Shown: positions 1-7,432, numbered from the stretch's first letter. The stretch is DNA of 21,529 nucleotides from CAYRVF01 sp964427535 (GCA_964427535.1 CAYRVF010000090.1:1-21529); one strand, 5' to 3'. Notes: a model not told the origin generated them from the sequence alone. Translations and numbers: made by a program.

Positions 1-1069
1 CGAGCGCCGCCGCGAGGTCGAAGCGGAAGCCGTCGACATGCATTTCCTGCACCCAGTAGCGCAGGCTGTCCATGATAAGCTTGAGCACCTCGGGATTGCG
101 CGTATTGGGCGTGTTGCCTGTGCCCGTGTAATCCATGTAATAGCGCGGTTGATCTGGCACGAGCCGATAATACGTCTCGTTGTCGATTCCACGGAAACTA
201 AGCGTCGGACCGAGCTCATTGCCTTCCGCCGTGTGGTTGTACACGACGTCGAGAATGACCTCGATGCCCGCACGATGCAGTGCCTTCACCATCTCTTTAA
301 ACTCGCGCACCTGCGCGCCACCGTCGCCCGCGCTGGAGTAGCGCGCCTCAGGAGAGAAGTAGTTGATGGTGTTGTAGCCCCAGTAATTGCGCAGGCCGCG
401 TTCGAGCAACAGATTGTCGTCGACGAAGGCATGCGCCGGCAGCAATTCGACCGCCGTGATGCCCAGGTCTTTCAGATAGTCGATGGCGGGCTGCGAGGCA
501 AGGCCCGCATATGTGCCGCGCAGGTGCTCAGGAATCTGCGGATGGCAGGCGGTGAAGCCCTTGACGTGCGTCTCGTAGATGATCGACTTGTACCACGGAA
601 TGTGGAGCTGGTGATCGCCTTCCCAGTCGAACGCGGGATCGATCACGACGCCTTTGGGCACACCCCAGGCGTCGTCGCGTGAGTCTTGTGCGAGATCGGC
701 CTGTTCGTTGCCGAGTTCGTAGGCGAAGACGGGCGCTTCCCAGTTCACGGTGCCCGCGAGCGCCTTGGCGTAGGGGTCGATGAGCAGCTTCGACCGGTTG
801 AAACGCTGGCCAGACTCCGGCTCATACGGACCAGAGACACGATAGCCATACAATTGCCCCGGCTGGATTCCAGGGATATAGCAATGCCAGACGTGTCCTG
901 TGACTTCGCGCAGGGTGATCGTTTCGACGTGTGCGTCTGGCGCGGCAGAATCGAACAGGCAGAGCTCGACTTTCGTCGCATGCTCAGAGAACAACGCGAA
1001 ATTCACCCCGTGACCGTCCCAGACGGCCCCAAGGGGATAGGACTCCCCGGGCAGGAGTATGCGAACCAC
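1..1069 (-). CDS. glgX: Glycogen debranching enzyme GlgX (5' part, runs off left edge)
   Basis: This is a GH13 isoamylase-type enzyme that cleaves alpha-1,6 branch points of glycogen in the cytoplasm. The 356 visible codons are about half of the usual ~700. The N-terminal CBM48-like module is clear (GVNFALFSEHATKVELCLFD near residues 22-41), followed by YKSIIYETHVKGFT, the conserved region DVVYNHTAEGN, and YWVQEMHVDGFRFDLA, whose Asp351 is the expected catalytic nucleophile. The sequence leaves the window just after that residue, so the acid/base Glu and C-terminal beta domain are not seen. The GTG start at 1069 was chosen because AAGGA lies 7 bases upstream and homology begins directly after it. 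No other glycogen gene is visible. The next gene upstream on the same strand ends at 1338, so glgX probably has its own promoter. Identity is sure to family level; TreX/isoamylase subtype is inferred. Confidence 0.93.
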   Translation of the reverse strand, partial: MVRILLPGESYPLGAVWDGHGVNFALFSEHATKVELCLFDSAAPDAHVETITLREVTGHVWHCYIPGIQPGQLYGYRVSGPYEPESGQRFNRSKLLIDPYAKALAGTVNWEAPVFAYELGNEQADLAQDSRDDAWGVPKGVVIDPAFDWEGDHQLHIPWYKSIIYETHVKGFTACHPQIPEHLRGTYAGLASQPAIDYLKDLGITAVELLPAHAFVDDNLLLERGLRNYWGYNTINYFSPEARYSSAGDGGAQVREFKEMVKALHRAGIEVILDVVYNHTAEGNELGPTLSFRGIDNETYYRLVPDQPRYYMDYTGTGNTPNTRNPEVLKLIMDSLRYWVQEMHVDGFRFDLAAAL

Positions 1070-1290
1070 TGACGTTTCCTTCACTTAGCGACCGACACGG
1101 CGCGGCGCCCACTCCTAAGCAGGAATGAGGCCAACTTTTGTGGGCGTCGCAACACGTGCGGCGCGCATCCTGACGTGCCGCGGAGCAGTCCACCGACTTT
1201 CGGCAATGATCATCCGGCCGGTAATATGCGATCGACAAGCACGCGGGGACACGCAACGTGCTTGTGTACGCGAATTGCCGAAAGGTATCG

Positions 1291-1311
1291 CAGGGGACCG
1301 GTAATCCCCTG
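1291..1311 (-). terminator. Hairpin downstream of the rsfS/small membrane protein pair
   Basis: Inverted repeat CAGGGGA (1291-1297) and TCCCCTG (1305-1311) with a 7-base loop lies 26 bases past the stop of the 61-residue gene. Only a short T stretch follows on the minus strand, so it is a weak or Rho-assisted terminator candidate. The rest of 1070-1337 shows nothing convincing. Confidence 0.4.
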
Positions 1312-1337
1312 ATGCTGTGGAGGAACGCGTTGAGCCG

Positions 1338-1523
1338 TTATTGGCGGATCAGCTCGAAGTTGATGGGTTGATCCTGGTGACGCACGACCCGTCCGACGAG
1401 ACGCCGTGCCGCGTGAATCCGCTCCGACCCGACCTGAAAGGCGATGAGTGATCCGAGTACCACCCCACACATCCCCCCAAGTACGATACCCTCGACAAAG
1501 AACCGGTTGCGTAACGTCACCAT
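1338..1523 (-). CDS. Small single-span membrane protein, unknown function
   Basis: This is a 61-residue protein with an uncharged segment from about residue 8 to 29 (FFVEGIVLGGMCGVVLGSLIAF). The segment is glycine-rich and long enough to cross the membrane once. A basic and amphipathic tail with RRLVGRVVRH follows, which should be cytoplasmic if the N-terminus is outside. The ATG at 1523 is preferred over an upstream in-frame start because AGAAGGGTG sits just ahead of it and because the upstream extension would overlap rsfS. It begins 23 bases after the rsfS stop on the same strand, so the two are probably co-transcribed. The general form resembles the small glycine-rich membrane proteins of the YtxH type, but no family is recognised. 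The protein is likely real given position, ribosome binding site and composition; its role is unknown. Confidence 0.6.
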   Translation of the reverse strand: MVTLRNRFFVEGIVLGGMCGVVLGSLIAFQVGSERIHAARRLVGRVVRHQDQPINFELIRQ

Positions 1524-1546
1524 CGCCGTCACCCTTCTGTGCGCCG

Positions 1547-1891
1547 CTACTGGAGATACAAGACCGTGGGTGCCCCGCTCCACAGTCGTTCAAGCCGGTA
1601 AAACTCGCGTTCCATTGGTCCAAAGATATGCACGATCACGTCGCCGCAGTCGAGCAGCACCCAACCTGTGTTCGCATCGCCCTCGATGCCGCGCGCCTGA
1701 ACGTGCAGCTCGGAGAGCCGGTCTTCGATGCCGGACGCGACTGCCTGAATCTGGCGTGAGTTGTTGCCAGTGCAGATGACGAAGAAGTCCGCGATGATAG
1801 AGCGCTCGCGAATATCAAGCACGGTCACATCGCTGGCTTTCTTGTCCGCTGCGATATCAGCGATGATTCGGGCGAGTTCTGCTGAGTCCAG
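1547..1891 (-). CDS. rsfS: Ribosomal silencing factor RsfS, apparent CTG start
   Basis: RsfS (Iojap/DUF143 family) binds ribosomal protein L14 and blocks subunit joining when nutrients run short. The core is unmistakable: DVTVLDIRERSIIADFFVIC, TGNNSRQIQAVA, GWVLLDCGDVIVHIF and REFYRLERLWS. The first canonical start in frame is GTG at 1828, but 21 family-like residues precede it in frame (LDSAELARIIADIAADKKAS), and no ATG, GTG or TTG lies between them and the upstream TAA. A strong AGGGGGG (1899-1905) sits 7 bases before CTG at 1891, and starting there makes the length and alignment match E. coli RsfS (recalled from memory) almost from its first residue. The alternative is a one-base loss in the G6 run, with a GTG start at 1923. 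The protein is 114 residues from the CTG. It leads the small operon with the 61-residue membrane protein. Confidence 0.88.
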   Translation of the reverse strand: MDSAELARIIADIAADKKASDVTVLDIRERSIIADFFVICTGNNSRQIQAVASGIEDRLSELHVQARGIEGDANTGWVLLDCGDVIVHIFGPMEREFYRLERLWSGAPTVLYLQ

Positions 1892-1898
1892 AAGGCGA

Positions 1899-1905
1899 CC
1901 CCCCT
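1899..1905 (-). promoter_or_regulatory. Ribosome binding site deciding the rsfS start
   Basis: AGGGGGG on the minus strand lies 7 bases before CTG 1891-1889. It is the only good Shine-Dalgarno match near the 5' end of the conserved RsfS sequence and supports the non-canonical start. Confidence 0.55.
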
Positions 1906-1976
1906 GATAGATTGGCCTGGCACATTACAGACGAGCATCGCATCAGCACGGTGTCAGCGATGGCACGTACGTCTCC

Positions 1977-1982
1977 AGTATA
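1977..1982 (-). promoter_or_regulatory. Possible -10 element (TATACT) for rsfS
   Basis: On the minus strand TATACT lies about 85 bases upstream of the proposed rsfS start. The best -35 partner, TTCCGA at 18 bases, is poor, so the call rests mainly on the -10. The remainder of 1906-2161 contains no convincing gene. Confidence 0.3.
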
Positions 1983-2161
1983 CCGCAGTATCGCCCAATC
2001 TCGGAAGCAGGCAGTGATTTTTCGCGCGCACGCCCATATGGGCCGTCCCGTGCTGAGTCGCAGCCACTGGTGACACTTTCACACGCCACACGCTGCTCGC
2101 ACGCCGCATTGGCAACCGTACGGCGTCTCTCGCAGATGGTATACCGGCACAAGGAGGGAAG

Positions 2162-2413
2162 CTAGACTTTGGTGCTGTCGCGATAGAACTTCTCGATTTG
2201 CTCCTGGCCCTGCACCATCACCTCGATGTAGAGCACGCGGGTCCAGGGGAAGAGCATGCCGATGGTGCCCTTGCTGTTCCAGGTGACAGGCTTTCCCTCG
2301 CGTGTGCGGAGGTTCTTCAGATAGATATGTGACGAGGTCGACGACGGCAGTTCGTCCATGTCGGCCTGGAACGGCTCTTCGTTGAGCAGATGCACGAGCA
2401 CGTGAACCGACAT
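2162..2413 (-). CDS. Unknown 83-residue protein downstream of the FHA gene
   Basis: No family is recognised. The protein has no signal peptide or membrane span. It reads as a small beta-rich domain: VHVLVHLLNEEPF, then a polar turn DELPSSTS, then SHIYLKNLRTREGKPVTW, and a third stretch FPWTRVLYIEVMV, ending in a charged helix QEQIEKFYRDS. That spacing of short strands could suit an SH3/Sm-like barrel, but this is only an impression. ATG at 2413 is preceded by AGGAGGA with an 8-base spacer, a good ribosome binding site. It starts 19 bases after the FHA gene stop on the same strand, so the two probably form one transcript from the promoter at 3180-3208 and may work together. Coding is likely; function is unknown. 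Confidence 0.72.
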   Translation of the reverse strand: MSVHVLVHLLNEEPFQADMDELPSSTSSHIYLKNLRTREGKPVTWNSKGTIGMLFPWTRVLYIEVMVQGQEQIEKFYRDSTKV

Positions 2414-2432
2414 GTGGGGTCCTCCTGCGGGA

Positions 2433-3002
2433 TTAGTCGATGATAACGAGCAGCAAGATCGTGCCGAGGCGCAGTTCGTCTCCGTCGGCGAGCGGATAGC
2501 GCTGGTGCGACATCAGGCGGTAGCCGTTATGAATGGTTTCGTTGCGGCTTTCAAGGTCCTCGATGAACACGCCATCGGGTGTGACGTGTATCTGGGCATG
2601 TCGCCGGGAGACGCCACACGCCGCGCCGTTGAAATCGGCGAGGTCGACGTCTGGCATGTGGTGCGCGGGCGCATCGCGCCGGCCGATGAGATAGGTCTCG
2701 CGGCCGTGCAGATGGAACATCGTCCCGTTGCTCATCCGCAGGCGGAGTTGCGTACCCGCTGGGTGCTCCTCGGCGACTGGAGGGGCGGGCGCTGCAGGCT
2801 CGGCGATCTTGGGTGTGGCGAGACGCCGCACGGGCATGGCCGGTGTCGCGTCTTGTGGCGCGCGCAGCGCGGGCGTGACGTACCCTTCTCCCGGAATCGC
2901 CAGAGACGGCACGTCAGATGCCTGAGCGAGCGGCGTGCCACAGACATCGCAGAAGACTGTTCCTAGCGCGTGTTCACGCAGGCACTGTTGACAGCGCAGC
3001 AT
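2433..3002 (-). CDS. Zinc-ribbon and FHA domain protein
   Basis: FHA domains bind phosphothreonine peptides, so this is probably a cytoplasmic reader of Ser/Thr kinase signalling. The 189 residues divide into an N-terminal zinc ribbon (Cys4, Cys7, Cys18, Cys21), a Pro/Ala-rich linker of about residues 25-82, and a C-terminal FHA domain from about 84 to 188. The FHA signature is present: IGRR (Gly107, Arg108), VSRRHAQI (Ser132, His135) and DLESRN (Asn154). In the usual SxNGT turn the glycine is replaced by Glu155, giving RNET. No transmembrane span or kinase domain is attached and no kinase is nearby. ATG at 3002 has GAGG upstream at about 9-10 bases. The gene has its own strong promoter and a leader of about 170 bases, and is followed closely by an unknown small gene. 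Confidence 0.9.
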   Translation of the reverse strand: MLRCQQCLREHALGTVFCDVCGTPLAQASDVPSLAIPGEGYVTPALRAPQDATPAMPVRRLATPKIAEPAAPAPPVAEEHPAGTQLRLRMSNGTMFHLHGRETYLIGRRDAPAHHMPDVDLADFNGAACGVSRRHAQIHVTPDGVFIEDLESRNETIHNGYRLMSHQRYPLADGDELRLGTILLLVIID

Positions 3003-3043
3003 CCCGCCCGTTCCTCACCTTCCTCCGCACCGCGCACTGGCAT

Positions 3044-3059
3044 GTCCGCTCCTGCGGAC
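3044..3059 (-). other. Hairpin in the leader of the FHA gene
   Basis: Perfect 6-base arms GTCCGC (3044-3049) and GCGGAC (3054-3059) around a 4-base loop lie about 40 bases ahead of the FHA start. It could affect translation or stability of the leader; no known riboswitch is recognised. Confidence 0.35.
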
Positions 3060-3179
3060 GGGCTGCAAGCACTACTCTCGTATAGGAGCCTCGCGCGGCA
3101 CGGAGCCGTTTCGAGCACCCAGGCTGGAACTCAAGTGAAGCTCTAGGCCACAAATGACCCGTGGGGACAGCCGGACCGC

Positions 3180-3208
3180 ATAATACCGGTCGTGTCGTGA
3201 TGTGTCAA
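3180..3208 (-). promoter_or_regulatory. Near-consensus sigma-70-type promoter for the FHA operon
   Basis: On the minus strand TTGACA (3203-3208) and TATTAT (3180-3185) are separated by exactly 17 bases. The -35 is perfect and the -10 matches five of six. The -35 overlaps the last bases of recN, so the FHA pair is transcribed separately from recN, with a predicted start near 3173 and a leader of about 170 bases. Confidence 0.75.
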
Positions 3209-5061
3209 GCAGGTTTGCCAACCGGCCTACCCGACCGCTTCCACTTCTCCGCTCGCTGCAGCAGGTCAGCGGCGTTTGCCTCGGCCGCACGTGTGCGTGC
3301 ACCGCCGAGCATCTGACTCAACTCGCCCGCGCGTTCGTCCGCGGGCAACAGCTCCACGTGGGTAAGAGTGCGCTCGCCATCCGCCGCTTTCGAGACGCGG
3401 TAGTGGCAGTCCGCGAGCGCGGCAATCTGTGGCAGGTGTGTCACGCACAACACCTGATGCGCCTGCCCAAGCTGCCACAGTTTCTCGCCGACCACCTGCC
3501 CGCTGCGCCCGCTGATGCCCGTGTCGATCTCATCGAAGATCAGGATTGGCACTTCGTCCACCTGCGAGAGAATCGTCTTGAGCGCCAGCATCAGCCGCGA
3601 CGTCTCGCCGCCGGAGGCGATGCGGGCGAGCGGCTTGAATGGCTCGCCGGGGTTCGGCGCGATCAGGAACTCGGCGCGGTCAATGCCCGTGGCCGTGAAG
3701 GCGTACCGCGCTGCTCCGTCCGCGCCGCTGCCGTCTCTACCTGAGACGTCGTCTGGCACTGGCACGCCGTCAGGGCTCTCGGTACGGTCGATCTGCACGC
3801 GGAATCTGGCGCGCTGCATGTTGAGATCATTCAGCTCGTGCTCCATCGTGTGGGCAAGTTGAAGCGCGGCGCCCTGGCGGCCAGCCGAGAGCTGCCCGGC
3901 GAGGATGCCGATACGTTTGCGCAGCGTGCCCTCGGCCTCCTGCAGCTCCGCCGTGCGCTCCTCGCAATGCGACAGCTCGTCAAGCTCGCGCTCGGCGTCG
4001 TCGGCGAAGGCCAGTATCTCCTCGATGGTCGAGCCGTACTTGCGGCGTAGACGCGAGAGCAGGTCGAGCCGCTCTTCCACCTCTGCCTGACGAAGCGGAT
4101 CGGCCGCGACCTCTTCCTGATAGGACCGCAGCCCCGCCGCGACGTCTTCGAGCAGAAAGAGCGCCTGGTCGAGCGCGTTGGCCTGCTCCTGCAGCGAGTT
4201 ATCGAGGCGCAGCAGCTCGGCGAGCGAGTGTTGGGCAGTCGCCAACAAATCGAGGGCGCCGGGTCCGCCTTCGGTCTCGTCACCGGCGAGCGCGTCGTGC
4301 GCCGTGACGCATGCGGCCACCAGACGCTCGGCGTTAGCGAGGCGGCGCCGCTCGCGCTCGAGGTCTTCGATCTCGCCAGGTTGCAGTTTCGCCGCCGCGA
4401 TCTCGTCGGCCTGGTAGCGCAACAGCTCGATGCGCCGCTCTACCTCGCGCTCGTCACGCTGGAGCCGCTCTAGCTCGCGTCGTGTCGCCCGCCATTCGCC
4501 CACCAGCGCGGCGACCTGCCCGCGAAGGTCCTCGGTGAGGGCATAGCGGTCGAGGAAGTCGACGTGGCGCTCGGGACGCAGCAGCGAGAGGTGCGCGCTC
4601 TGCCCGTGGATATCGATGAGGTGTGTCGAGATGCGCTGCAGGACCGAGATGGGGACGGCGCGACCGCTGACCCGTGCGAGGCTGCGACCGGCGAGGGTCA
4701 TCTCACGGCTGAGAATCAGTGTGCCGTCCTCCGCCTCGACGCCAATATCGCGCAGCACGTCGGCGAACGACTCGCTCTCGGTCTGCCGCCCATCCAATGT
4801 GAAGGATATCTCGTCGACCTCGGGTTTGGGTTGCTTCGTCAAGAGGTGTGAGACGTCGAAAACGCCTTCGATCGTGGCGCGTTCCGCGCCCGCGCGCACC
4901 ACGTCGGTCGTCAGCCGCTCGCCGACGAGGGCTGAGATGGCGTCCACGATGATTGACTTGCCCGCACCAGTCTCGCCGGTGAACACGTTGAAGTGTGGCC
5001 CGAAGGTCAGGTGCAGTGAGTCGATGATCGCGAAATTCGAGATGGTCAGTTCGAGCAGCAT
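3205..5061 (-). CDS. recN: DNA repair protein RecN
   Basis: RecN is an SMC-like ATPase that acts on DNA ends in double-strand break repair. The N-terminal Walker A GETGAGKS is at residues 29-36. Long charged coiled-coil arms flank a central hinge between about residues 150 and 420. The ABC signature LARIASGGETSRLM is near residue 480, Walker B VPILIFDEIDTGIS is near 505, and the switch His region CVTHLPQIAA follows. At 618 residues it is somewhat longer than the usual ~550-570. A Gly/Asp-rich stretch (around 427-447, with SGRDGSGADG) just before the C-terminal ATPase half accounts for part of this. ATG at 5061 directly follows the nadK stop (TAAATG), so translation is probably coupled to nadK. 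The pairing of nadK with recN is common in bacteria. Confidence 0.97.
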   Translation of the reverse strand: MLLELTISNFAIIDSLHLTFGPHFNVFTGETGAGKSIIVDAISALVGERLTTDVVRAGAERATIEGVFDVSHLLTKQPKPEVDEISFTLDGRQTESESFADVLRDIGVEAEDGTLILSREMTLAGRSLARVSGRAVPISVLQRISTHLIDIHGQSAHLSLLRPERHVDFLDRYALTEDLRGQVAALVGEWRATRRELERLQRDEREVERRIELLRYQADEIAAAKLQPGEIEDLERERRRLANAERLVAACVTAHDALAGDETEGGPGALDLLATAQHSLAELLRLDNSLQEQANALDQALFLLEDVAAGLRSYQEEVAADPLRQAEVEERLDLLSRLRRKYGSTIEEILAFADDAERELDELSHCEERTAELQEAEGTLRKRIGILAGQLSAGRQGAALQLAHTMEHELNDLNMQRARFRVQIDRTESPDGVPVPDDVSGRDGSGADGAARYAFTATGIDRAEFLIAPNPGEPFKPLARIASGGETSRLMLALKTILSQVDEVPILIFDEIDTGISGRSGQVVGEKLWQLGQAHQVLCVTHLPQIAALADCHYRVSKAADGERTLTHVELLPADERAGELSQMLGGARTRAAEANAADLLQRAEKWKRSGRPVGKPA

Positions 5062-5931
5062 TTACAGGTTTTCTCGTAGCTTGGCGGTGAGAATCCGGTA
5101 GAAATAGGTTGGCGGACGCCTTCGCAGGAAACGCGTAAAGTGCGCGTTAGTTTCGACGGTCACCTGTGCGCCCGCGGGCAACTCGATGTTGATTTGCCCG
5201 TCGGCGGAGAGGATCGCGTTATCGGAGCCGGTGTCGAGCTCCAGCGTGATGCGCGCGTTCGGCTCTAGGATGAGCGAGCGGTCGGCGGCGAGGTGCGGTA
5301 CGATCGGCGTGAGCACGTTGCTGCGCACCTGCGGGTGGAGGATCGGGCCACCAGCTGCGAGGTTGTACGCCGTCGAGCCGGTCGAGGTCGACACGATGAT
5401 GCCATCCGCCACTGTCGTGTTGTAATAGTACCCGTCCACCCAGACCTTGATGTGAATGACGCGAGGCTGTGCGCCGCGAACGAGCACGATGTCGTTGAGC
5501 GCGAAGATACGGCGACGTTCGCCCTGGTCGTCTACCTCCGCACGCAGCATCGTACGCTCGTCCGTCCAGTAGTCGCCCTGGAGATAGAGCGGCAGTTTCT
5601 CGTCCACCTCGCCAGGTTCGAGCTCGGTCAGGAAGCCGACACGTCCGAAGTTGATGCCGAGCAGAGGCACGCCCAGCGGCGCACAGACGCGCGCCGCCGA
5701 GAGAATGCTGCCGTCGCCGCCGAGCACCAGCAACACATCCGTGGAGGCCAGCGGCCGCTCGGTCAGTCCCTCTCCCTTGAGCAACTGCGCGAGCCACGTC
5801 GTGTAACCATCACTCCGCAGCATCTTTTCGAGCCGATGCGCGAGCGCGGCGGACTCGGGATGGTGCTCCTGATATGCGATACCGACGGTGTGGATAGGAG
5901 CATGTCCGGTCACCTGCTCGGACGTGTTCAT
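5062..5931 (-). CDS. nadK: NAD kinase
   Basis: NadK phosphorylates NAD to NADP using ATP or polyphosphate in the cytoplasm. The protein has 289 residues, a normal length. The GGDG motif (71-74) follows DVLLVL, NDIVLVRG is intact, and the glycine-rich NAD-binding region ADGIIVSTSTGSTAYNLAAG with the downstream GGPILHP is complete. ATG at 5931 is preferred to a start 15 codons upstream because GGGAGA lies about 8 bases before it and the extra residues have no family character. Its stop TAA is followed immediately by the recN ATG. Upstream, 69 bases separate it from the flavoenzyme gene on the same strand; that gap carries a small hairpin and a tandem duplication. Confidence 0.97.
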   Translation of the reverse strand: MNTSEQVTGHAPIHTVGIAYQEHHPESAALAHRLEKMLRSDGYTTWLAQLLKGEGLTERPLASTDVLLVLGGDGSILSAARVCAPLGVPLLGINFGRVGFLTELEPGEVDEKLPLYLQGDYWTDERTMLRAEVDDQGERRRIFALNDIVLVRGAQPRVIHIKVWVDGYYYNTTVADGIIVSTSTGSTAYNLAAGGPILHPQVRSNVLTPIVPHLAADRSLILEPNARITLELDTGSDNAILSADGQINIELPAGAQVTVETNAHFTRFLRRRPPTYFYRILTAKLRENL

Positions 5932-5953
5932 GCCTGCATTCTCCCAAGCGCGC

Positions 5954-5975
5954 GTGGCACTCCAGTGGCACTCCA
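5954..5975. repeat. Tandem 11-base duplication upstream of nadK
   Basis: GTGGCACTCCA occurs twice back to back (5954-5964 and 5965-5975), perfectly. It lies just upstream of the nadK ribosome binding site and is outside any gene I accept. It could be a recent slippage product or a two-site operator. Confidence 0.6.
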
Positions 5976-5979
5976 ATCG

Positions 5980-5995
5980 TACGTCTTCCGACGTA
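5980..5995 (-). terminator. Small hairpin after the flavoenzyme gene
   Basis: Perfect 6-base arms TACGTC and GACGTA with a 4-base loop sit 5 bases past the flavoenzyme stop. No T run follows, so it may only attenuate readthrough into nadK. Confidence 0.3.
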
Positions 5996-6000
5996 GTGTA

Positions 6001-7161
6001 TCAGCCAGCGGCGTGCTCTGTCACGGCTGCACCCGGAGGTGGCGACTGGAAGCGTGCCAGCCGAAAGCGCTCGATCGGGAACGCCGGTGGCGTGCCCAGT
6101 GTGAAAGCGGCAAGCAGGTCGCCCAGAACGGGGCCGAACTTGAATCCGTGCCCGGAGAATCCGGAGCCGATGATGACGGTTGCCGAGGCCGGGTGAACAT
6201 CGAGGATGAAATCCTCATCAGGCGTCATGTCGTAGAGACACACGTCGACCAGTGAGATGTCGGCCAGCGCCGCCTCGGGGATGACGAGCCGCAGGAAGTC
6301 ACGCACCGCCTCGACTTCGTCCTCGTCCACGATGAATGGCTGATTGGGATCGATCTCACGCCCGGTGATGTGTGAGGCGACCTTGAACAATCCGCCGCGC
6401 GAGGTCGGAAAGCCGTAGTACGCCATCTCGGCGAGAAAGACGGGGAACGAGCCCACACTAAAGGCGCCGGGACGCACGCCCGAGAAATAACACACCTGCT
6501 GATGTGTGGGCCGCACCGGCAACGTGAGATCGGGCAGGATATCGTGAATCCAGGGGCCAGCGGCGACAACGACGCGGTCGGCGGTCAAGATGTCGCCGGT
6601 CTGGAGGTACACACGCGCGCTCTCGGCGCCCGGCTCGACACGAGCGACCTGTACGCCCTCATGGAGCTCGCCGCCCAGCGTACGGAGGTCGCCGGCAAGC
6701 GCGTGGAGGCACTCGCTCGCGTAGAGCATCCCACCACGCGGATTGTAGGTGATGGCCGAGTACGACTCGACCTCGAATTGCGGAAAGCGTCCGACGCACT
6801 CCTCAAGGCTGAGGCGCTGGGCAGGTAGCCCGAGGCGGTTCATGACATCCAGACCCGGCAGTGTCTCGCCGTCGTCTTCCTGACCGAGCGCGAGGACGCC
6901 CGTCTCGGTGTAGAGATGGCGTCCGCTGCTGGCGGCCAGTTCTGCCCAGGCGTCAAGGCTAGCGCCGACCATGCGCGAGTAGATCTCGCGGGGACCGTAT
7001 TCATAGCGAATCGCGCGCGTCAGGCCATGCGAGGAGCCTCGATCGTGCGCGACCGTTGCCCGCTCCAGCACCCGCACGCGTGCTCCGGCACGGGCCAGTG
7101 CGCGCCCTGTCGCGAGGCCTACCACGCCACCACCGACGACGATGACGGTGAGTTCGGTCAT
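6001..7161 (-). CDS. Sarcosine oxidase-like flavoenzyme (MSOX/SolA type)
   Basis: This is a member of the DAO family of FAD oxidoreductases, most like monomeric sarcosine oxidase and N-methyltryptophan oxidase, which oxidise N-methyl amino acids to the demethylated amine, formaldehyde and peroxide. The Rossmann motif GGGVVG is at residues 10-15 with Glu33 closing the second strand. SSHGLTRAIRYEYG (43-56) is typical of the subgroup. Cys308 in VCLYDMTPDEDFILD occupies the position of the cysteine that carries FAD covalently in these enzymes. GSGFSGHGFKFGPVLG near 332-347 is the usual C-terminal FAD contact. The protein has 386 residues from ATG 7161, which has GAGGAG 7 bases upstream. The true substrate cannot be read from sequence; other secondary N-methyl amines or amino acids are possible. 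It is divergent from the acyl-CoA operon and upstream of nadK. Confidence 0.87.
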   Translation of the reverse strand: MTELTVIVVGGGVVGLATGRALARAGARVRVLERATVAHDRGSSHGLTRAIRYEYGPREIYSRMVGASLDAWAELAASSGRHLYTETGVLALGQEDDGETLPGLDVMNRLGLPAQRLSLEECVGRFPQFEVESYSAITYNPRGGMLYASECLHALAGDLRTLGGELHEGVQVARVEPGAESARVYLQTGDILTADRVVVAAGPWIHDILPDLTLPVRPTHQQVCYFSGVRPGAFSVGSFPVFLAEMAYYGFPTSRGGLFKVASHITGREIDPNQPFIVDEDEVEAVRDFLRLVIPEAALADISLVDVCLYDMTPDEDFILDVHPASATVIIGSGFSGHGFKFGPVLGDLLAAFTLGTPPAFPIERFRLARFQSPPPGAAVTEHAAG

Positions 7162-7316
7162 TGGGTTACTCCTCGGGCCTCTCTCGAAATACTCCACCAC
7201 CGCTACGACGTGACTCAGAGCGGTGGGCGCGACACTGGCGCGTCGAACACGGCATATCAATGAAGCTACAGCCGCTCTGCATTGTACAACGCATCGTTGG
7301 TGCGCGCGTGTTCGCG

Positions 7317-7346
7317 TTGACCCGAGAGGCGGCGATGTCTCATACT
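7317..7346 (+). promoter_or_regulatory. Candidate promoter for the acyl-CoA operon
   Basis: TTGACC (7317-7322) and CATACT (7341-7346) are separated by 18 bases, matching five and four of six consensus positions. It would give a leader of about 140 bases before the first start at 7494. Confidence 0.45.
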
Positions 7347-7403
7347 GACAAGGATCGGTAGCGCGAGCGGTCACGTCGAGATTTTCCATTGGCCGCTCTC
7401 ATT

Positions 7404-7432
7404 CTTGGAGGCACCCATGAGGAGGCTCCAAG
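7404..7432 (+). other. Leader hairpin ahead of the acyl-CoA operon
   Basis: Perfect 7-base arms CTTGGAG (7404-7410) and CTCCAAG (7426-7432) enclose a 15-base loop within the predicted leader. No T run follows. It could be a regulatory stem; no known riboswitch or T-box is recognised. Confidence 0.35.

Noticed and set aside
38..682. 214-codon plus-strand open frame
   Set aside because: Antisense to glgX, whose conserved blocks run continuously on the minus strand.
1943..2152. 69-codon minus-strand open frame upstream of rsfS
   Set aside because: Cys/Arg-rich, no ribosome binding site, and it overlaps the likely rsfS promoter.
5293..6255. 320-codon plus-strand open frame
   Set aside because: Antisense to nadK and the flavoenzyme; no family-like motifs, a typical GC-rich mirror frame.
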